From Streptomyces sp. MST-110588 (GTDB taxonomy: Bacteria; Actinomycetota; Actinomycetes; Streptomycetales; Streptomycetaceae): 64,000 bases of DNA. The position numbers were made by a program, and so were the translations under genes. The notes below the pieces were generated by a model. It was not told where the DNA came from and did not search any database. It saw only the letters and a program-made list of their open reading frames with translations. The stretch spans positions 2,783,501 to 2,847,500 of the forward strand of contig NZ_CP074380.1 in NCBI RefSeq assembly GCF_022695595.1, read 5' to 3'. This document shows positions 20,409 through 29,571 of the stretch, one piece after another (the first letter of the stretch is position 1; the number at the start of each line of letters is the position of its first letter).

Positions 20409-20442
20409 TTAGACAATGTCTAAGCTAGGATGGTCTCCTAGC
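20409..20442. promoter_or_regulatory. Palindromic operator plus adjacent hairpin
   Basis: TTAGACA-a-TGTCTAA is a perfect 7-1-7 palindrome (20409-20423), the geometry of Fur/PerR-family boxes. It is directly followed by a second inverted repeat GCTAGGA-tggtc-TCCTAGC (20424-20442). Both lie 49-82 bases before the ATG of the 159-residue protein gene. This AT-richer spot probably contains its promoter; the regulator is not known. Confidence 0.55.
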
Positions 20443-20490
20443 TGTTCGATGTGCTGCTGTACGCACGTACGCACCGCCAGGAGGCCACCC

Positions 20491-20970
20491 ATGTACGAGC
20501 CGATCCGCACCAAGTCGGTCCACTCCATGGCCGCCGACACCGCCGGCCGCCGGGGACCGCACCGCTCCCGTACGGAGGAGCTGGACATCCGGCTCGCCGG
20601 CCACCTCACCGCACTGCTGACCGTCACCGACGAGCTGCGCTCCCTCGTACGCCGCCACGAGGGAGACGGCACCGGCGGGCGCCCGGAGACCGGCCCGTAC
20701 GCCGTATCGGGCGCCGAACTGGACCGCGCCGCCGACCGGATCGCCGAACAGGTCGCCCGGCTGCGGGGCGGACGCTATCCGCTGCGCGCCGAACCGACCG
20801 GCGGCGGCGACCCCGCGCGAGTGCCCGCGCTGCACCGGCGCGCCCGCACCCTGGCCGGGAACGCCCTGGCCGTGGCCACCGCCCGCGGTGACGCCGCGGC
20901 GATCGCGCTGACGTCCGAGCGCATGGAGGCCCACACGGCGGTACACCGGAACCTGGCGGCCACGGCCTGA
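20491..20970 (+). CDS. Conserved hypothetical protein, helical, about 159 residues
   Basis: Function not recognised. The product is 159 residues and mostly alpha-helical, with Arg/Ala/Glu-rich segments (ELDIRLAGHLTALLTVTDELR, then DRIAEQVARLRGGRYPLR and a final helix with TSERMEAHTAVHRNLAATA). No membrane segment or signal peptide is seen. AGGAGG lies 7 bases before the ATG at 20491, so expression should be good. The gene is preceded by two palindromes and convergent with pckG across a very strong terminator. It resembles small Streptomyces-specific proteins of unknown function. Confidence 0.85.
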   Translation: MYEPIRTKSVHSMAADTAGRRGPHRSRTEELDIRLAGHLTALLTVTDELRSLVRRHEGDGTGGRPETGPYAVSGAELDRAADRIAEQVARLRGGRYPLRAEPTGGGDPARVPALHRRARTLAGNALAVATARGDAAAIALTSERMEAHTAVHRNLAATA

Positions 20971-21093
20971 ACCCTGCCCCTGACCGTTGCAACCGGCCCC
21001 TGCCCGTTGCAGCCGGCCCCTGCCCCCTGACCGTGACACCTACAAGGCAGCGGCTCCCCGTACTCCTCCCGCCCGAAGGCCCGTGCCATGACG

Positions 21094-21140
21094 ACGCACG
21101 GCCGGGGCCCCGCATCAATTGCGGGGCCCCGGCCGTGCGT
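21094..21140. terminator. Strong bidirectional terminator
   Basis: A perfect 20-bp inverted repeat (21094-21113 and 21121-21140) with loop atcaatt lies between the convergent 159-residue protein gene and pckG. Stem sequence begins acgcacggccggggccccgc. It is the longest perfect hairpin I found in the window. Confidence 0.92.
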
Positions 21141-21203
21141 TGCCGGTGGCGCTGCACGCCGCCGGCGGCGCCGTCCTCATGACGGCGGCCCGGTCACGTC
21201 ATC

Positions 21204-23060
21204 TCATCCCAGGCGCTGGACGAGCGCGCGGTACTCGTCCCACAGCTCCTTCGGCGTGTGGTCACCGAAGGTGTTGAGGTGCTCGGGGATCAGCGCCGCC
21301 TCCTCGCGCCACACGTCCTTGTCGACGGTGAGCAGGAAGTCCAGGTCGGCGTCGGACAGCCCCAGGCCGTTGGTGTCCAGCGAGCCCTTGGCCGGCAGCA
21401 CGCCGATGGGGGTCTGCACGCCCTCGGCCTTGCCCTCCAGGCGCTCCACGATCCACTTCAGCACGCGGCTGTTCTCGCCGAAGCCCGGCCACACGAAGCG
21501 GCCCGAGTCGTCCTTGCGGAACCAGTTGACGTAGTAGATCTTGGGCAGCTTGTCCCCGCGGCCCTCGGCGATCGCCTTCTTGCCGACGTTGATCCAGTGA
21601 CCCATGTAGTCGCCCATGTTGTAGCCGCAGAACGGCAGCATGGCGAACGGGTCCCGGCGCAGCTCGCCGACCTTGCCCTCGGCCGCGGCGGTCTTCTCGC
21701 TGGCCACGTTCGCGCCGAGGAAGACGCCGTGCTGCCAGGACAGCGACTCGGTGACCAGCGGTACGGCGCTGGCGCGACGGCCGCCGAAGAGGATCGCCGA
21801 GATCGGCACGCCCTTGGGGTCCTCCCACTCGGGCGCGATGATCGGGCACTGGCCGGCCGGGACGGTGAAGCGGGCGTTGGGGTGGGCCGCCGGGGTCCCG
21901 GACTCCGGGGTCCAGTCGTTGCCCTTCCAGTCGGTCAGGTGCGCGGGCAGTTCCTCGGTCATGCCCTCCCACCACACGTCGCCGTCGTCGGTGAGCGCGA
22001 CGTTGGTGAAGACCGAGTTGCCCCACATGGTCTTCATGGCGTTGGCGTTGGTGTGCTCGCCGGTGCCCGGGGCGACGCCGAAGAAGCCGGCCTCGGGGTT
22101 GATCGCGTAGAGCCGGCCGTCCTCCCCGAAGCGCATCCAGGCGATGTCGTCGCCGATGGTCTCCACGCTCCAGCCGGAGATCGTGGGCTCCAGCATCGCG
22201 AGGTTGGTCTTGCCGCAGGCGCTGGGGAAGGCCGCGGCGACGTACTTGGGCTCGCCCTGCGGCGGGGTGAGCTTGAGGATGAGCATGTGCTCGGCGAGCC
22301 AGCCCTCGTCACGCGCCATCACCGAGGCGATGCGCAGCGCGTAGCACTTCTTGCCCAGCAGGGCGTTGCCGCCGTAGCCGGAGCCGTAGGACCAGATCTC
22401 GCGGTCCTCGGGGAAGTGCGAGATGTACTTGGTGGAGTTGCACGGCCACGGCACATCGGCCTGGCCCTCCTCCAGCGGGGCGCCGAGGGTGTGCACGGCC
22501 TTGACGAAGAAGCCGTCCTCGCCCAGTTCGTCCAGGACGGCCTGGCCCATGCGGGTCATGGTGCGCATCGAGACGGCGACGTACGCGGAGTCGGTGATCT
22601 CCACGCCGATGGCGGACAGCGGCGAGCCGAGCGGGCCCATGCAGAACGGGACGACGTACATGGTGCGTCCGCGCATCGCGCCGCGGAAGATGCCGCGCTC
22701 ACCGGTGACGCCGTTGCCCTCTTCGCCGGTGAAGATCGCCCGCATCTCGGCGGGGGCCTTCCAGTGGTTGGTCGGGCCGGCGTCCTCCTCCTTCGCGGAG
22801 CAGATGAACGTACGGTCCTCGACGCGGGCGACATCCGACGGGTCGGACGCGGCGTAGTACGAGTTGGGGCGCTTGATCGGGTCGAGCTTCTTGAACGTGC
22901 CCTTTTCCACGAGCTCTTCGCACAGCCGCTCGTACTCCGCCTCCGAGCCGTCGCACCAGACGACCCGGGCGGGCTCGGTGATGGCTGCGATCTCGTCGAC
23001 CCAGGCGACGAGCTCCTGGTGACGGGTCGGGGTGGTGGGAGCCGCGTTGTCGCGCGCCAC
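21204..23060 (-). CDS. pckG: Phosphoenolpyruvate carboxykinase (GTP)
   Basis: Converts oxaloacetate and GTP to phosphoenolpyruvate, GDP and CO2: the gluconeogenic and anaplerotic node. The 618-residue length and sequence match the GTP-dependent family: [21 protein letters not shown] (kinase-1a/P-loop at about 266-286), [27 protein letters not shown] and WVFRKD-like NWFRKD. It begins with GTG at 23060 with AAGGAG 6 bases upstream. It stands alone, flanked by a terminator on the 3-prime side. Confidence 0.98.
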   Translation of the reverse strand: MARDNAAPTTPTRHQELVAWVDEIAAITEPARVVWCDGSEAEYERLCEELVEKGTFKKLDPIKRPNSYYAASDPSDVARVEDRTFICSAKEEDAGPTNHWKAPAEMRAIFTGEEGNGVTGERGIFRGAMRGRTMYVVPFCMGPLGSPLSAIGVEITDSAYVAVSMRTMTRMGQAVLDELGEDGFFVKAVHTLGAPLEEGQADVPWPCNSTKYISHFPEDREIWSYGSGYGGNALLGKKCYALRIASVMARDEGWLAEHMLILKLTPPQGEPKYVAAAFPSACGKTNLAMLEPTISGWSVETIGDDIAWMRFGEDGRLYAINPEAGFFGVAPGTGEHTNANAMKTMWGNSVFTNVALTDDGDVWWEGMTEELPAHLTDWKGNDWTPESGTPAAHPNARFTVPAGQCPIIAPEWEDPKGVPISAILFGGRRASAVPLVTESLSWQHGVFLGANVASEKTAAAEGKVGELRRDPFAMLPFCGYNMGDYMGHWINVGKKAIAEGRGDKLPKIYYVNWFRKDDSGRFVWPGFGENSRVLKWIVERLEGKAEGVQTPIGVLPAKGSLDTNGLGLSDADLDFLLTVDKDVWREEAALIPEHLNTFGDHTPKELWDEYRALVQRLG

Positions 23061-23269
23061 GATCGCTCCTTGATGAGGGTTTGGACGGACCTGCCCGGTT
23101 TACCACCAGTGATCCGCTTCTTTAAGGTTTGCCCCTTGGGGGCCTCGACCCGGACGCTTCGCGACCGCTCATCCGGTGCCGGCCGCACTCATTTGATCAT
23201 CCGACCCCGATCCATATCTGTCCAGAGGACGCCTTCGTGACCGTCACCACTTCGGCGGACCGGTCCGTA

Positions 23270-23287
23270 ACCTACGGTTGCGTAGGT
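23270..23287. promoter_or_regulatory. Operator-like palindrome overlapping the start region of the hemolysin III-type gene
   Basis: ACCTACG-gttg-CGTAGGT, a 7-4-7 inverted repeat, ends 3 bases before the ATG at 23291 and includes its apparent ribosome-binding sequence (GTAGGT). The form is typical of TetR-family operators in actinobacteria, including those near lipid-modifying genes. A bound repressor or a folded RNA hairpin would block initiation. Confidence 0.55.
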
Positions 23288-23290
23288 AGC

Positions 23291-24025
23291 ATGACCGCCA
23301 TGACTTCCGCGCCCGACGCCGCCGAAAGCCACAAAAACCCCGTGACCTCCGCGGCCGACGCAGTCTCTGCGGTCGCCGCCGCTACGGCTCCGCTCAAACC
23401 CAGACTGCGGGGTTGGCTGCACGCCGGAATGTTCCCCGCCGCACTCTTCTCCGGCGTCCTGCTCACCGCGCTCGCCGACAGCCCCCGCGGCCGGCTGGCC
23501 TGTGCGATCTATACACTCACCGCCTGTCTCCTCTTCGGGATCAGCGCCCTTTACCACCGCGGCAATTGGGGCCCACGAGCCGACCGCGTACTGCGCCGGC
23601 TGGACCACGCCAACATCTTCCTGATCATCGCGGGCACCTACACCCCGCTCACGATGCTGCTCGTCCCCGGCACCCGAGGACAGGTGCTGCTGTGGGCGGT
23701 GTGGGCCGCCGCCCTGGCCGGCATCGCCTTCCGCGTCTTCTGGGTGGGCGCGCCACGCTGGCTCTACACCCCCTGCTACATCGCGATGGGCTGGGCGGCC
23801 GTCTTCTTCCTCCCGGACTTCCTGCGCAAGGGCGGCATCGCCGTCCTCGTACTCGTCATCGTCGGCGGAGTCCTCTACAGCGTGGGCGGCGTGATCTACG
23901 GGATCAAGCGCCCCAACCCCTCACCGCGGTGGTTCGGCTTCCATGAGGTCTTCCACTCCCTGACCCTTGCCGCCTTCGTGGTGCACTACATCGGCATCTC
24001 GCTGGTGGCCTATTCGCACGCCTGA
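23291..24025 (+). CDS. Hemolysin III / TrhA (PAQR-like) family membrane protein
   Basis: 244-residue protein with seven hydrophobic segments. The family signature residues are present: LYHRGNWG (His), LDHANIFLIIAGTYTPL (Asp/His) and FHEVFHSLTLAAFVVHY (His pair), which form the metal site of PAQR/TrhA proteins. These proteins act in membrane energetics or lipid hydrolase-like functions; haemolysis is not implied. The first 35 residues are a soluble Ala/Ser extension. Start ATG at 23291 (alternative 23300) sits right after the palindrome 23270-23287. Confidence 0.93.
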   Translation: MTAMTSAPDAAESHKNPVTSAADAVSAVAAATAPLKPRLRGWLHAGMFPAALFSGVLLTALADSPRGRLACAIYTLTACLLFGISALYHRGNWGPRADRVLRRLDHANIFLIIAGTYTPLTMLLVPGTRGQVLLWAVWAAALAGIAFRVFWVGAPRWLYTPCYIAMGWAAVFFLPDFLRKGGIAVLVLVIVGGVLYSVGGVIYGIKRPNPSPRWFGFHEVFHSLTLAAFVVHYIGISLVAYSHA

Positions 24026-24238
24026 CCCGCGCCCGACCGGCACGGCCCCACCCGCTCCGCCAACCGCCCCCGCTCTGCCCGCCCGTGGCCGCGGCTTCGA
24101 CGCCGCGGCCACCTGCCATGTCAGGACCGCGACCCCGGCGAGCACCACCGCGACCACCGCCGTCGTACCACCCATCAGGAATCCCCCGACACACAGCGCC
24201 GCCACGACCGCGGCACAGACATCGATCGCTGTACGCAT
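23921..24238 (-). CDS. Possible small membrane protein, antisense-overlapping at its 3-prime end
   Basis: 105-residue frame with two hydrophobic helices (IDVCAAVVAALCVGGFLMGG and TTAVVAVVLAGVAVLTW) followed by a basic Ala/Gly-rich tail. GGAGGGAG lies about 13 bases before the ATG at 24238; an in-frame ATG at 24262 is an alternative. The last 105 bases are antisense to the end of the hemolysin III-type gene, which weakens the call for the tail. The two-helix part looks real by composition; the exact end is uncertain. Confidence 0.42.
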   Translation of the reverse strand: MRTAIDVCAAVVAALCVGGFLMGGTTAVVAVVLAGVAVLTWQVAAASKPRPRAGRAGAVGGAGGAVPVGRGSGVRIGHQRDADVVHHEGGKGQGVEDLMEAEPPR

Positions 24239-24330
24239 CCGCGCAACACTCCCTCCAAGCATCACTGACGGTGACTCTGCCCTCGTTGAAGCGTGACATA
24301 CCCCACTGACAGCCAAGGGACCATCAAGAA

Positions 24331-24363
24331 TTGACAGTCAAAATCTTTTGAGAGTTACTGTCA
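24331..24363. promoter_or_regulatory. AT-rich operator/promoter region of the MFS-tetR operon
   Basis: Contains the 5-1-5 palindrome TTGAC-a-GTCAA (24331-24341), and TGACAGT (24332-24338) is repeated inverted as ACTGTCA (24357-24363). The spacing and low GC content contrast with the surroundings. It precedes the exporter ATG at 24390 (GGAGG at 24380-24384) and is a reasonable target for the TetR protein encoded downstream. Confidence 0.5.
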
Positions 24364-24389
24364 TTTGACGCTGACTCTCGGAGGTTGGC

Positions 24390-26015
24390 ATGGCTGTGTC
24401 CACCGGCCCGCGATCCACCGCGGCGCACCCCTCCCCGGGCCCCGGCCCAAAATCCGCGCCCGACCCCCGCCGCTGGTGGGCACTGGGCGCGCTGGTCGTC
24501 TCGATGCTCGTCCTCGGCTTCGACACCACGATCCTCAACGTCGCCCTGCCGGCCATGACCGCCCAAGTCGGCGCCGACACCGGCGAACAGCAGTGGATCG
24601 CCGACGCCTACATCGTCGTCTTCGCTTCCCTGATGCTCCCGGCCGGACTGCTCGGCGACCGCTTCGGCCGCCGCCGCATGCTCATCGCGGGCCTCGGTGT
24701 CTTCCTCGCCGGCTCCCTGCTCGGCACTCTCGCCGACGCTCCCGGCCAGGTCATCGGGGCCCGCGCGGTGATGGGCGCCGGCGCGGCCCTGATCATGCCG
24801 CTCGCGCTGTCCGTACTGCCCTCGCTCTTCGGCCCCGGCGAACGCAGCAAGGCCGTCGCCGCGATTTCCGCCGCCTCTGCGCTCGGTCTCCCGCTCGGCC
24901 CGCTGGTCGGAGGCTGGCTGCTCGACCACTTCTGGTGGGGGTCGGCCTTCCTCATCAACGTCCCACTGGTCCTGATCGGCATCCTGGCCTGCCTCTTCCT
25001 GCTCCCCGAGACCAAGGACCCCGGCGCGCCCGCGGTCGACGTCCTCTCGACCGCCCTGACCGCCGGCGGGCTGGGCGCGCTGGTCTTCGGCATCATCGAG
25101 GGGCCCGCGCGGGGCTGGGCCGACCCCGTCGTCCTGACGTCCCTGGCCGGCTCCGTCCTTCTCCTGACCGGCTTGGTCCTGCGCGAGCGCGGCCGGCCGC
25201 GGCCCATGCTCGACCTCCAGCTCCTGCGCAGGCGCGCTTTCCTGTGGAACACCGTCGCCGCGACGCTGATCACCCTGGTCCTGTCCGGCCTGATGTTCAT
25301 CCTCCCCCAATACCTCCAGGCCGTTTCGGGGTACGACGCGTTCGGCACCGGCCTGCGCATGCTGCCGATGATGGCCGGACTGCTGGTCGCGTCCAAGGGC
25401 AGCGGCGCCCTGGCCGCCCGCGTCGGACCGCGGCCCGTGATCACCGGCGGGCTGGTCGTGCTCGCCGCCGCGGCCTTCCTCGGCTCCGCGACGCAGGCGG
25501 GCGACGGCTACGGCCGTACCGCCCTGTGGCTGGCCGTGGCCGGCCTCGGATTCGGCTTCGCGATCGTCCCGGCCATGGACGCCGCGCTGGGCATGCTGCC
25601 GCGTGAGCGGGCCGGCAGCGGCTCCGGACTGCTGCTGACGGTACGGCAGTTCGGCGGCGCGCTGGGCGTGGCCCTCCTGGGCAGCCTGCTGGCCGGCGCG
25701 TACACCGGCCGTCTGGACACCGGCGGACTGCCCGCGCCGGCGGCCGGGGCCGCGCGGGACTCGATCGTCGGCGCGCACCTGGTGGCGGACAAGCTCGGCG
25801 CCCCGCACCTGGCCGCGTCGGCGGACGCCGCGTACCTCCACGGCATGGGCCTGGTCCTGCTCGCCTGCGGCATCGCCGCCCTGGTGACGGCGGTGCTCAC
25901 CGCGATCTTCCTGCCCGGTCCGCACGCCGCGGAAACCACCGACGGCGGAGAGCGGACACAGGAGAGCGCCGACGCCCGGGACGGCACCGTGGCTCCAGGG
26001 CCCTGCGATGCATGA
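24390..26015 (+). CDS. MFS transporter, DHA2 (EmrB/QacA) 14-TM drug exporter family
   Basis: 541-residue proton-driven exporter with about 14 membrane helices. DHA2 signatures are visible: LGFDTTILNVALPAM in helix 1, WIADAYIVVFASLMLPAGLLGDRFGRRRM (motif A) and GPLVGGWLLDHFWWGSAFLINVP (motif C-like). A strong GGAGG precedes the ATG at 24390. The next gene encodes a TetR repressor and overlaps by ATGA, the common arrangement for a self-regulated efflux pair. The substrate cannot be told from the sequence. Confidence 0.95.
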   Translation: MAVSTGPRSTAAHPSPGPGPKSAPDPRRWWALGALVVSMLVLGFDTTILNVALPAMTAQVGADTGEQQWIADAYIVVFASLMLPAGLLGDRFGRRRMLIAGLGVFLAGSLLGTLADAPGQVIGARAVMGAGAALIMPLALSVLPSLFGPGERSKAVAAISAASALGLPLGPLVGGWLLDHFWWGSAFLINVPLVLIGILACLFLLPETKDPGAPAVDVLSTALTAGGLGALVFGIIEGPARGWADPVVLTSLAGSVLLLTGLVLRERGRPRPMLDLQLLRRRAFLWNTVAATLITLVLSGLMFILPQYLQAVSGYDAFGTGLRMLPMMAGLLVASKGSGALAARVGPRPVITGGLVVLAAAAFLGSATQAGDGYGRTALWLAVAGLGFGFAIVPAMDAALGMLPRERAGSGSGLLLTVRQFGGALGVALLGSLLAGAYTGRLDTGGLPAPAAGAARDSIVGAHLVADKLGAPHLAASADAAYLHGMGLVLLACGIAALVTAVLTAIFLPGPHAAETTDGGERTQESADARDGTVAPGPCDA

Positions 26016-26683
26016 CAATGACGTCCATGGCCTCTGCACGTACAACTGCCGCACCCCGCTCCGGCGCGCCCCGGCCGGGGGCGGCGGAGCCCGGGACCCC
26101 CAAGATCGGGCTGCGGGAGCGGAAGAAGATCCAGACCCGCAAGGCGATCCGCCGGGCCGCCTACCGGCTCTTCAAGGAGCAGGGGTACGAGGCGACCCCC
26201 GTCGACCAGATCGCCGAGGCCGCCGACGTCTCCCCCAGTACGGTCTTCCGCTACTTCCCCACCAAGGAAGACATCGTGCTCACCGACGAGTACGACCAGG
26301 TGCTGGAGGACGGGCTCCGGGCCCGGCCGGCCGGCGAGCCGATGGTGACCTCCATCCGGCACGTCACCGTCGAGGCGCTGCGGCAGCTCGTCGCGGAGGA
26401 CCGCAACGAGCTGATCCAGCGCATCCTGCTCGTACGGGAGGTGCCGGCCCTCCGGGGCCGTACGGCCGAGAACACCGCCCGCGACACGGACATGGTCTGC
26501 GGCGTGCTGGCGGAGCGCTCCGGCCGCGCCGCCGACGATTTGGAGATCCGGGTCGTCGCGGCGGCGATCCTGGCCGCCCTCCAGGAGGCGCTGATGCACT
26601 GGGTCACCGGCGACCACGACACGCCACTGGAAGACGTCGTCGACGGGGCCTTGGACGTCCTTGCCCGCGGCCTCACTCTCTGA
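26012..26683 (+). CDS. TetR family transcriptional regulator
   Basis: 223 residues: a disordered Ala/Pro/Arg leader of about 30, then the TetR helix-turn-helix (RKAIRRAAYRLFKEQGYEATPVDQIAEAADVSPSTVFRYFPTKED, about 43-87) and a variable all-helical ligand domain. The ATG overlaps the exporter stop (ATGA), so the two are coupled; further ATGs at 26018 and 26027 are possible starts. Likely represses the exporter operon through the palindromes at 24331-24363. Confidence 0.94.
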   Translation: MTMTSMASARTTAAPRSGAPRPGAAEPGTPKIGLRERKKIQTRKAIRRAAYRLFKEQGYEATPVDQIAEAADVSPSTVFRYFPTKEDIVLTDEYDQVLEDGLRARPAGEPMVTSIRHVTVEALRQLVAEDRNELIQRILLVREVPALRGRTAENTARDTDMVCGVLAERSGRAADDLEIRVVAAAILAALQEALMHWVTGDHDTPLEDVVDGALDVLARGLTL

Positions 26684-26690
26684 CGGCATC

Positions 26691-26743
26691 CCCTGACGGC
26701 AGCCCTCTGGCGACAGCCCCCTGACGGCAGCCCTCTGGCGACA
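26691..26743. repeat. 25-bp direct repeat after tetR
   Basis: Two identical 25-bp copies (26691-26715 and 26719-26743; unit begins ccctgacggcagccctctgg) with a period of 28 lie in the 90-base convergent gap between tetR and the DUF255 gene. No gene is present there. Confidence 0.85.
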
Positions 26744-26774
26744 ACCGGAGAGGCCGGCTTCGCCCCTCCAGCCG

Positions 26775-28817
26775 TCAGGGCGTAAGGCGGGCGGTCAGCT
26801 CCCCGGGATCGGTGGTGGGCCGCTCACAGGTGAAGTTGCGGCACACATATGCCGCCGGGCGGCCGTCGACCAGCGGGCGGTCCATGAGCAGCGGAACCTC
26901 CGGCGCCCCGGGCTGCCCGAGGGCGACGACCGCGCCCGGGGCCGTACCCAGGAGGGCGGCGCGGTGCAGCGTCCGGGTGGCCGGGTCGCCGTCGGGGCCG
27001 ACGACCGCGACCTCGCGCGGCCCGTCGAGCGCGGCCTCGGCGACCGCCAGCCCCCATCCGATGAAGCGCGGGGCCCGGCCGGCCAGCGCCGTGACCACCG
27101 TCAGGGCCCGCTCGGCGGCGTCCCGGTGCGGGCCGCTCCCGGTCATCGCCGCGTACGACAGAAGGGCACCGGCCGCCGCCGTCCACCCGGAGGGCGCGGC
27201 GTTGTCGGTCGGGTCCTGGGGCCGGCGGATCAGTGTCTCCGCGTCGTCCGCCGTGTCGTACAGCGAGCCGTCCTCGCTGGCGAAACGGATGAGTACGGTG
27301 TCCAGGAGAAGCCCCGCGAAGTCCACCCATACGCCCTCGCCGGTGACCGAGGCGAGCGCCAGGAAGCCTTCGGCGACGTCCGCGTAGTCCTCCAGGACAC
27401 CGGCGTTGGCGCCGGCCACGCCGTCCCGGGAGGTGCGGTGCAGCCGGCCCTGTCCGTCCATGTGGACGCGTACGAGCAGGTCGGCGGCGTCCGTCGCGGC
27501 TTGTACGAGGTCCGGCCGGTCGAAGTAGGCGCCGGTCTCGGCCAGGGCCGCGATGGCCAGCCCGTTCCAGGCCGCGACGATCTTGTCGTCGCGGCCGGGG
27601 CGCGGACGTTCCGTACGGGCCGCCAGCAGCCGCTCCTTGATGGAGGCCAGCCGCTCGGCGTCGAACAGGCCATCGGTGTCCGGGAGCTGGAGGACCGAGG
27701 CACCCTCCTCGAAGGTGCCCTCGTCCGTCACGCCGAAGTAGTGGGCGGCGAGCCCGGCGTCCCGCTCACCGAGGACGGCACGCAGTTGCTCGGGCCTCCA
27801 CACGTAGTACGCGCCCTCGGCGTGCCTGCCGCTGCCCGTGCCGTCGTCGCTGTCCGCGTCCAGCGCGGAGGAGAAACCTCCCTGCTCGGTACGGAGTTCG
27901 CGCACCATGAAGTCGGCGGTCTCCAGGGCCACCCGCCGGGCGAGGTCCGATCCGGTGGCCCGCCACAGATGCGCGTACGTACGGCACAGCAGCGCGTTGT
28001 CATAGAGCATTTTCTCGAAGTGCGGGACAATCCAGGACGCATCCACCGAATAGCGGGCGAACCCCCCGCCGAGCTGGTCGTAGACACCGCCGCGGGCCAT
28101 CGCCTCACAGGTCGCCTGCACCATCTGGAGGGCACCCTCGGACCCCGTACGCGCATGGTGGCGCAGCAGGAACTCCAGGACCATGGACGGCGGGAACTTG
28201 GGCGCGCCGCCGAACCCGCCACGCACCGCGTCGAATTCGCGGGTCAGCCCCATGAGGGCGGCGTGCAGTTCCTCGGGCCCCGGCTGCCGCGACGCCGCCC
28301 CCGACAGCGGAGCGGACAGCGAGCGCCCCGCCAGGTCGGCCACGATCCGCCCGGCGACCTCGCCCACCTCGTCACGGCGGTCCGCCCAGGCGCTGCGTAC
28401 ACCCTCCAGGATCTGCCGGAAGGACGGCATGCCGTGGCGCGGCTCGGGCGGGAAGTACGTACCGAAGTAGAACGGCTCCGCATCGGGCGTGAGGAAGACC
28501 GTCATGGGCCAGCCGCCCTGCCCGGTGGCCGCCTGCACGGCCTCCATGTAGACGGCGTCGACGTCCGGCCGCTCCTCCCGGTCCACCTTCACCGACACGA
28601 AGTGCTCATTGAGCACCTCGGCCGTCACCGGATCCTCGAAACTCTCGTGCGCCATCACATGACACCAATGACACGCGGAGTAACCGACCGACAGCAGCAC
28701 GGGCACATCGCGCCGCCGGGCCTCCTCGAAAGCCTCCGCTCCCCACGGCCACCAGTCGACGGGGTTCTCGGCATGCTGAAGCAGATAAGGCGAGGTCACA
28801 CCAGCCAGCCGGTTCAT
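26775..28817 (-). CDS. DUF255 thioredoxin-fold protein (YyaL / spermatogenesis-associated protein 20 family)
   Basis: 680 residues, as usual for the family. The N-terminal thioredoxin-like domain (about 1-165) has the signature [16 protein letters not shown] and the redox motif CHWCHVM (about 49-55), then [12 protein letters not shown]. The rest is an alpha/alpha-toroid domain of the glycosidase-like type ([47 protein letters not shown]). The biochemical role is unknown, although it is widely conserved. ATG at 28817. No operon partners. Confidence 0.95.
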   Translation of the reverse strand: MNRLAGVTSPYLLQHAENPVDWWPWGAEAFEEARRRDVPVLLSVGYSACHWCHVMAHESFEDPVTAEVLNEHFVSVKVDREERPDVDAVYMEAVQAATGQGGWPMTVFLTPDAEPFYFGTYFPPEPRHGMPSFRQILEGVRSAWADRRDEVGEVAGRIVADLAGRSLSAPLSGAASRQPGPEELHAALMGLTREFDAVRGGFGGAPKFPPSMVLEFLLRHHARTGSEGALQMVQATCEAMARGGVYDQLGGGFARYSVDASWIVPHFEKMLYDNALLCRTYAHLWRATGSDLARRVALETADFMVRELRTEQGGFSSALDADSDDGTGSGRHAEGAYYVWRPEQLRAVLGERDAGLAAHYFGVTDEGTFEEGASVLQLPDTDGLFDAERLASIKERLLAARTERPRPGRDDKIVAAWNGLAIAALAETGAYFDRPDLVQAATDAADLLVRVHMDGQGRLHRTSRDGVAGANAGVLEDYADVAEGFLALASVTGEGVWVDFAGLLLDTVLIRFASEDGSLYDTADDAETLIRRPQDPTDNAAPSGWTAAAGALLSYAAMTGSGPHRDAAERALTVVTALAGRAPRFIGWGLAVAEAALDGPREVAVVGPDGDPATRTLHRAALLGTAPGAVVALGQPGAPEVPLLMDRPLVDGRPAAYVCRNFTCERPTTDPGELTARLTP

Positions 28818-29016
28818 GCGACCCAGCCTCTCACAAGGCCCGACCCCGCCGACGAGGCCCGCACGGGCCCTGCCTCGCTTGGCCGAACAGGTCGTCGTCG
28901 AACTTTTCCCGGCGCTCTTCCGAGTCAGGCGCCCCGGCATCTCGGAACAGTAGGCTGAGCGCAGCAGCGCTGGACCTTTCGAGGCTCCTCGAAGGAGGCA
29001 CACCACGACCGCCGAG

Positions 29017-29571
29017 ATGGTGGCGCCTGCGTGGATGCACACCCAGATCAGCGCGGAGCGGTACGACTCCTGGTCCGAGGAGCAGTGTGCCGGCATTGAG
29101 ATCGTGGACGGAATGGTCGTCGTGAGCCCGAGCGCCTCGAAGCGGCACAACCGGCTGGCCCGGATCCTGGCCAATGCCCTGGACACCGCCGCAGGCCCGG
29201 ACTGGAACGCCGATACGGACTTCGACGTCCGCCTGCAGGACGCTCCCCTGACCAATCGCCGTCCGGATGTCACCGTCTACCGTGCGGAGACCATCGACCT
29301 CGCGCCCACCCGCCCCGAGCACGTGCTCCTGGTCGTCGAGGTCGTGTTGCCCGGCTCGGAGACCACCGATCGGATCGTGAAGGTGGACCAGTACGCCAAG
29401 CCCGGCATCCCCTTCTACTGGCGGGTCGAGCAGGCCGCCACTGGCGTCCCGATCATCTACACCTATGTTCTCGATCCCGCCACCAAGGCTTACCGGGACG
29501 GTGAGATGTTCACGGGCACAGTGAAGGCCACCGCGCCTTTCTCCGTAGCGGTCGACCTTGGGGTCACGTAA
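29017..29571 (+). CDS. Uma2 family (DUF820) restriction-endonuclease-fold protein
   Basis: 184-residue protein of the Uma2/DUF820 family, which has a PD-(D/E)xK nuclease-like core. Visible: [35 protein letters not shown] (catalytic-type Asp) and [34 protein letters not shown] (E-x-K-like). The best ribosome-binding site (GAAGGAGG) is 7 bases before ACG-ACC-GCC-GAG, not before the ATG at 29017, so the natural start may have been four codons upstream. Function unknown; such genes are common in multiple copies in Streptomyces. Confidence 0.88.
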   Translation: MVAPAWMHTQISAERYDSWSEEQCAGIEIVDGMVVVSPSASKRHNRLARILANALDTAAGPDWNADTDFDVRLQDAPLTNRRPDVTVYRAETIDLAPTRPEHVLLVVEVVLPGSETTDRIVKVDQYAKPGIPFYWRVEQAATGVPIIYTYVLDPATKAYRDGEMFTGTVKATAPFSVAVDLGVT

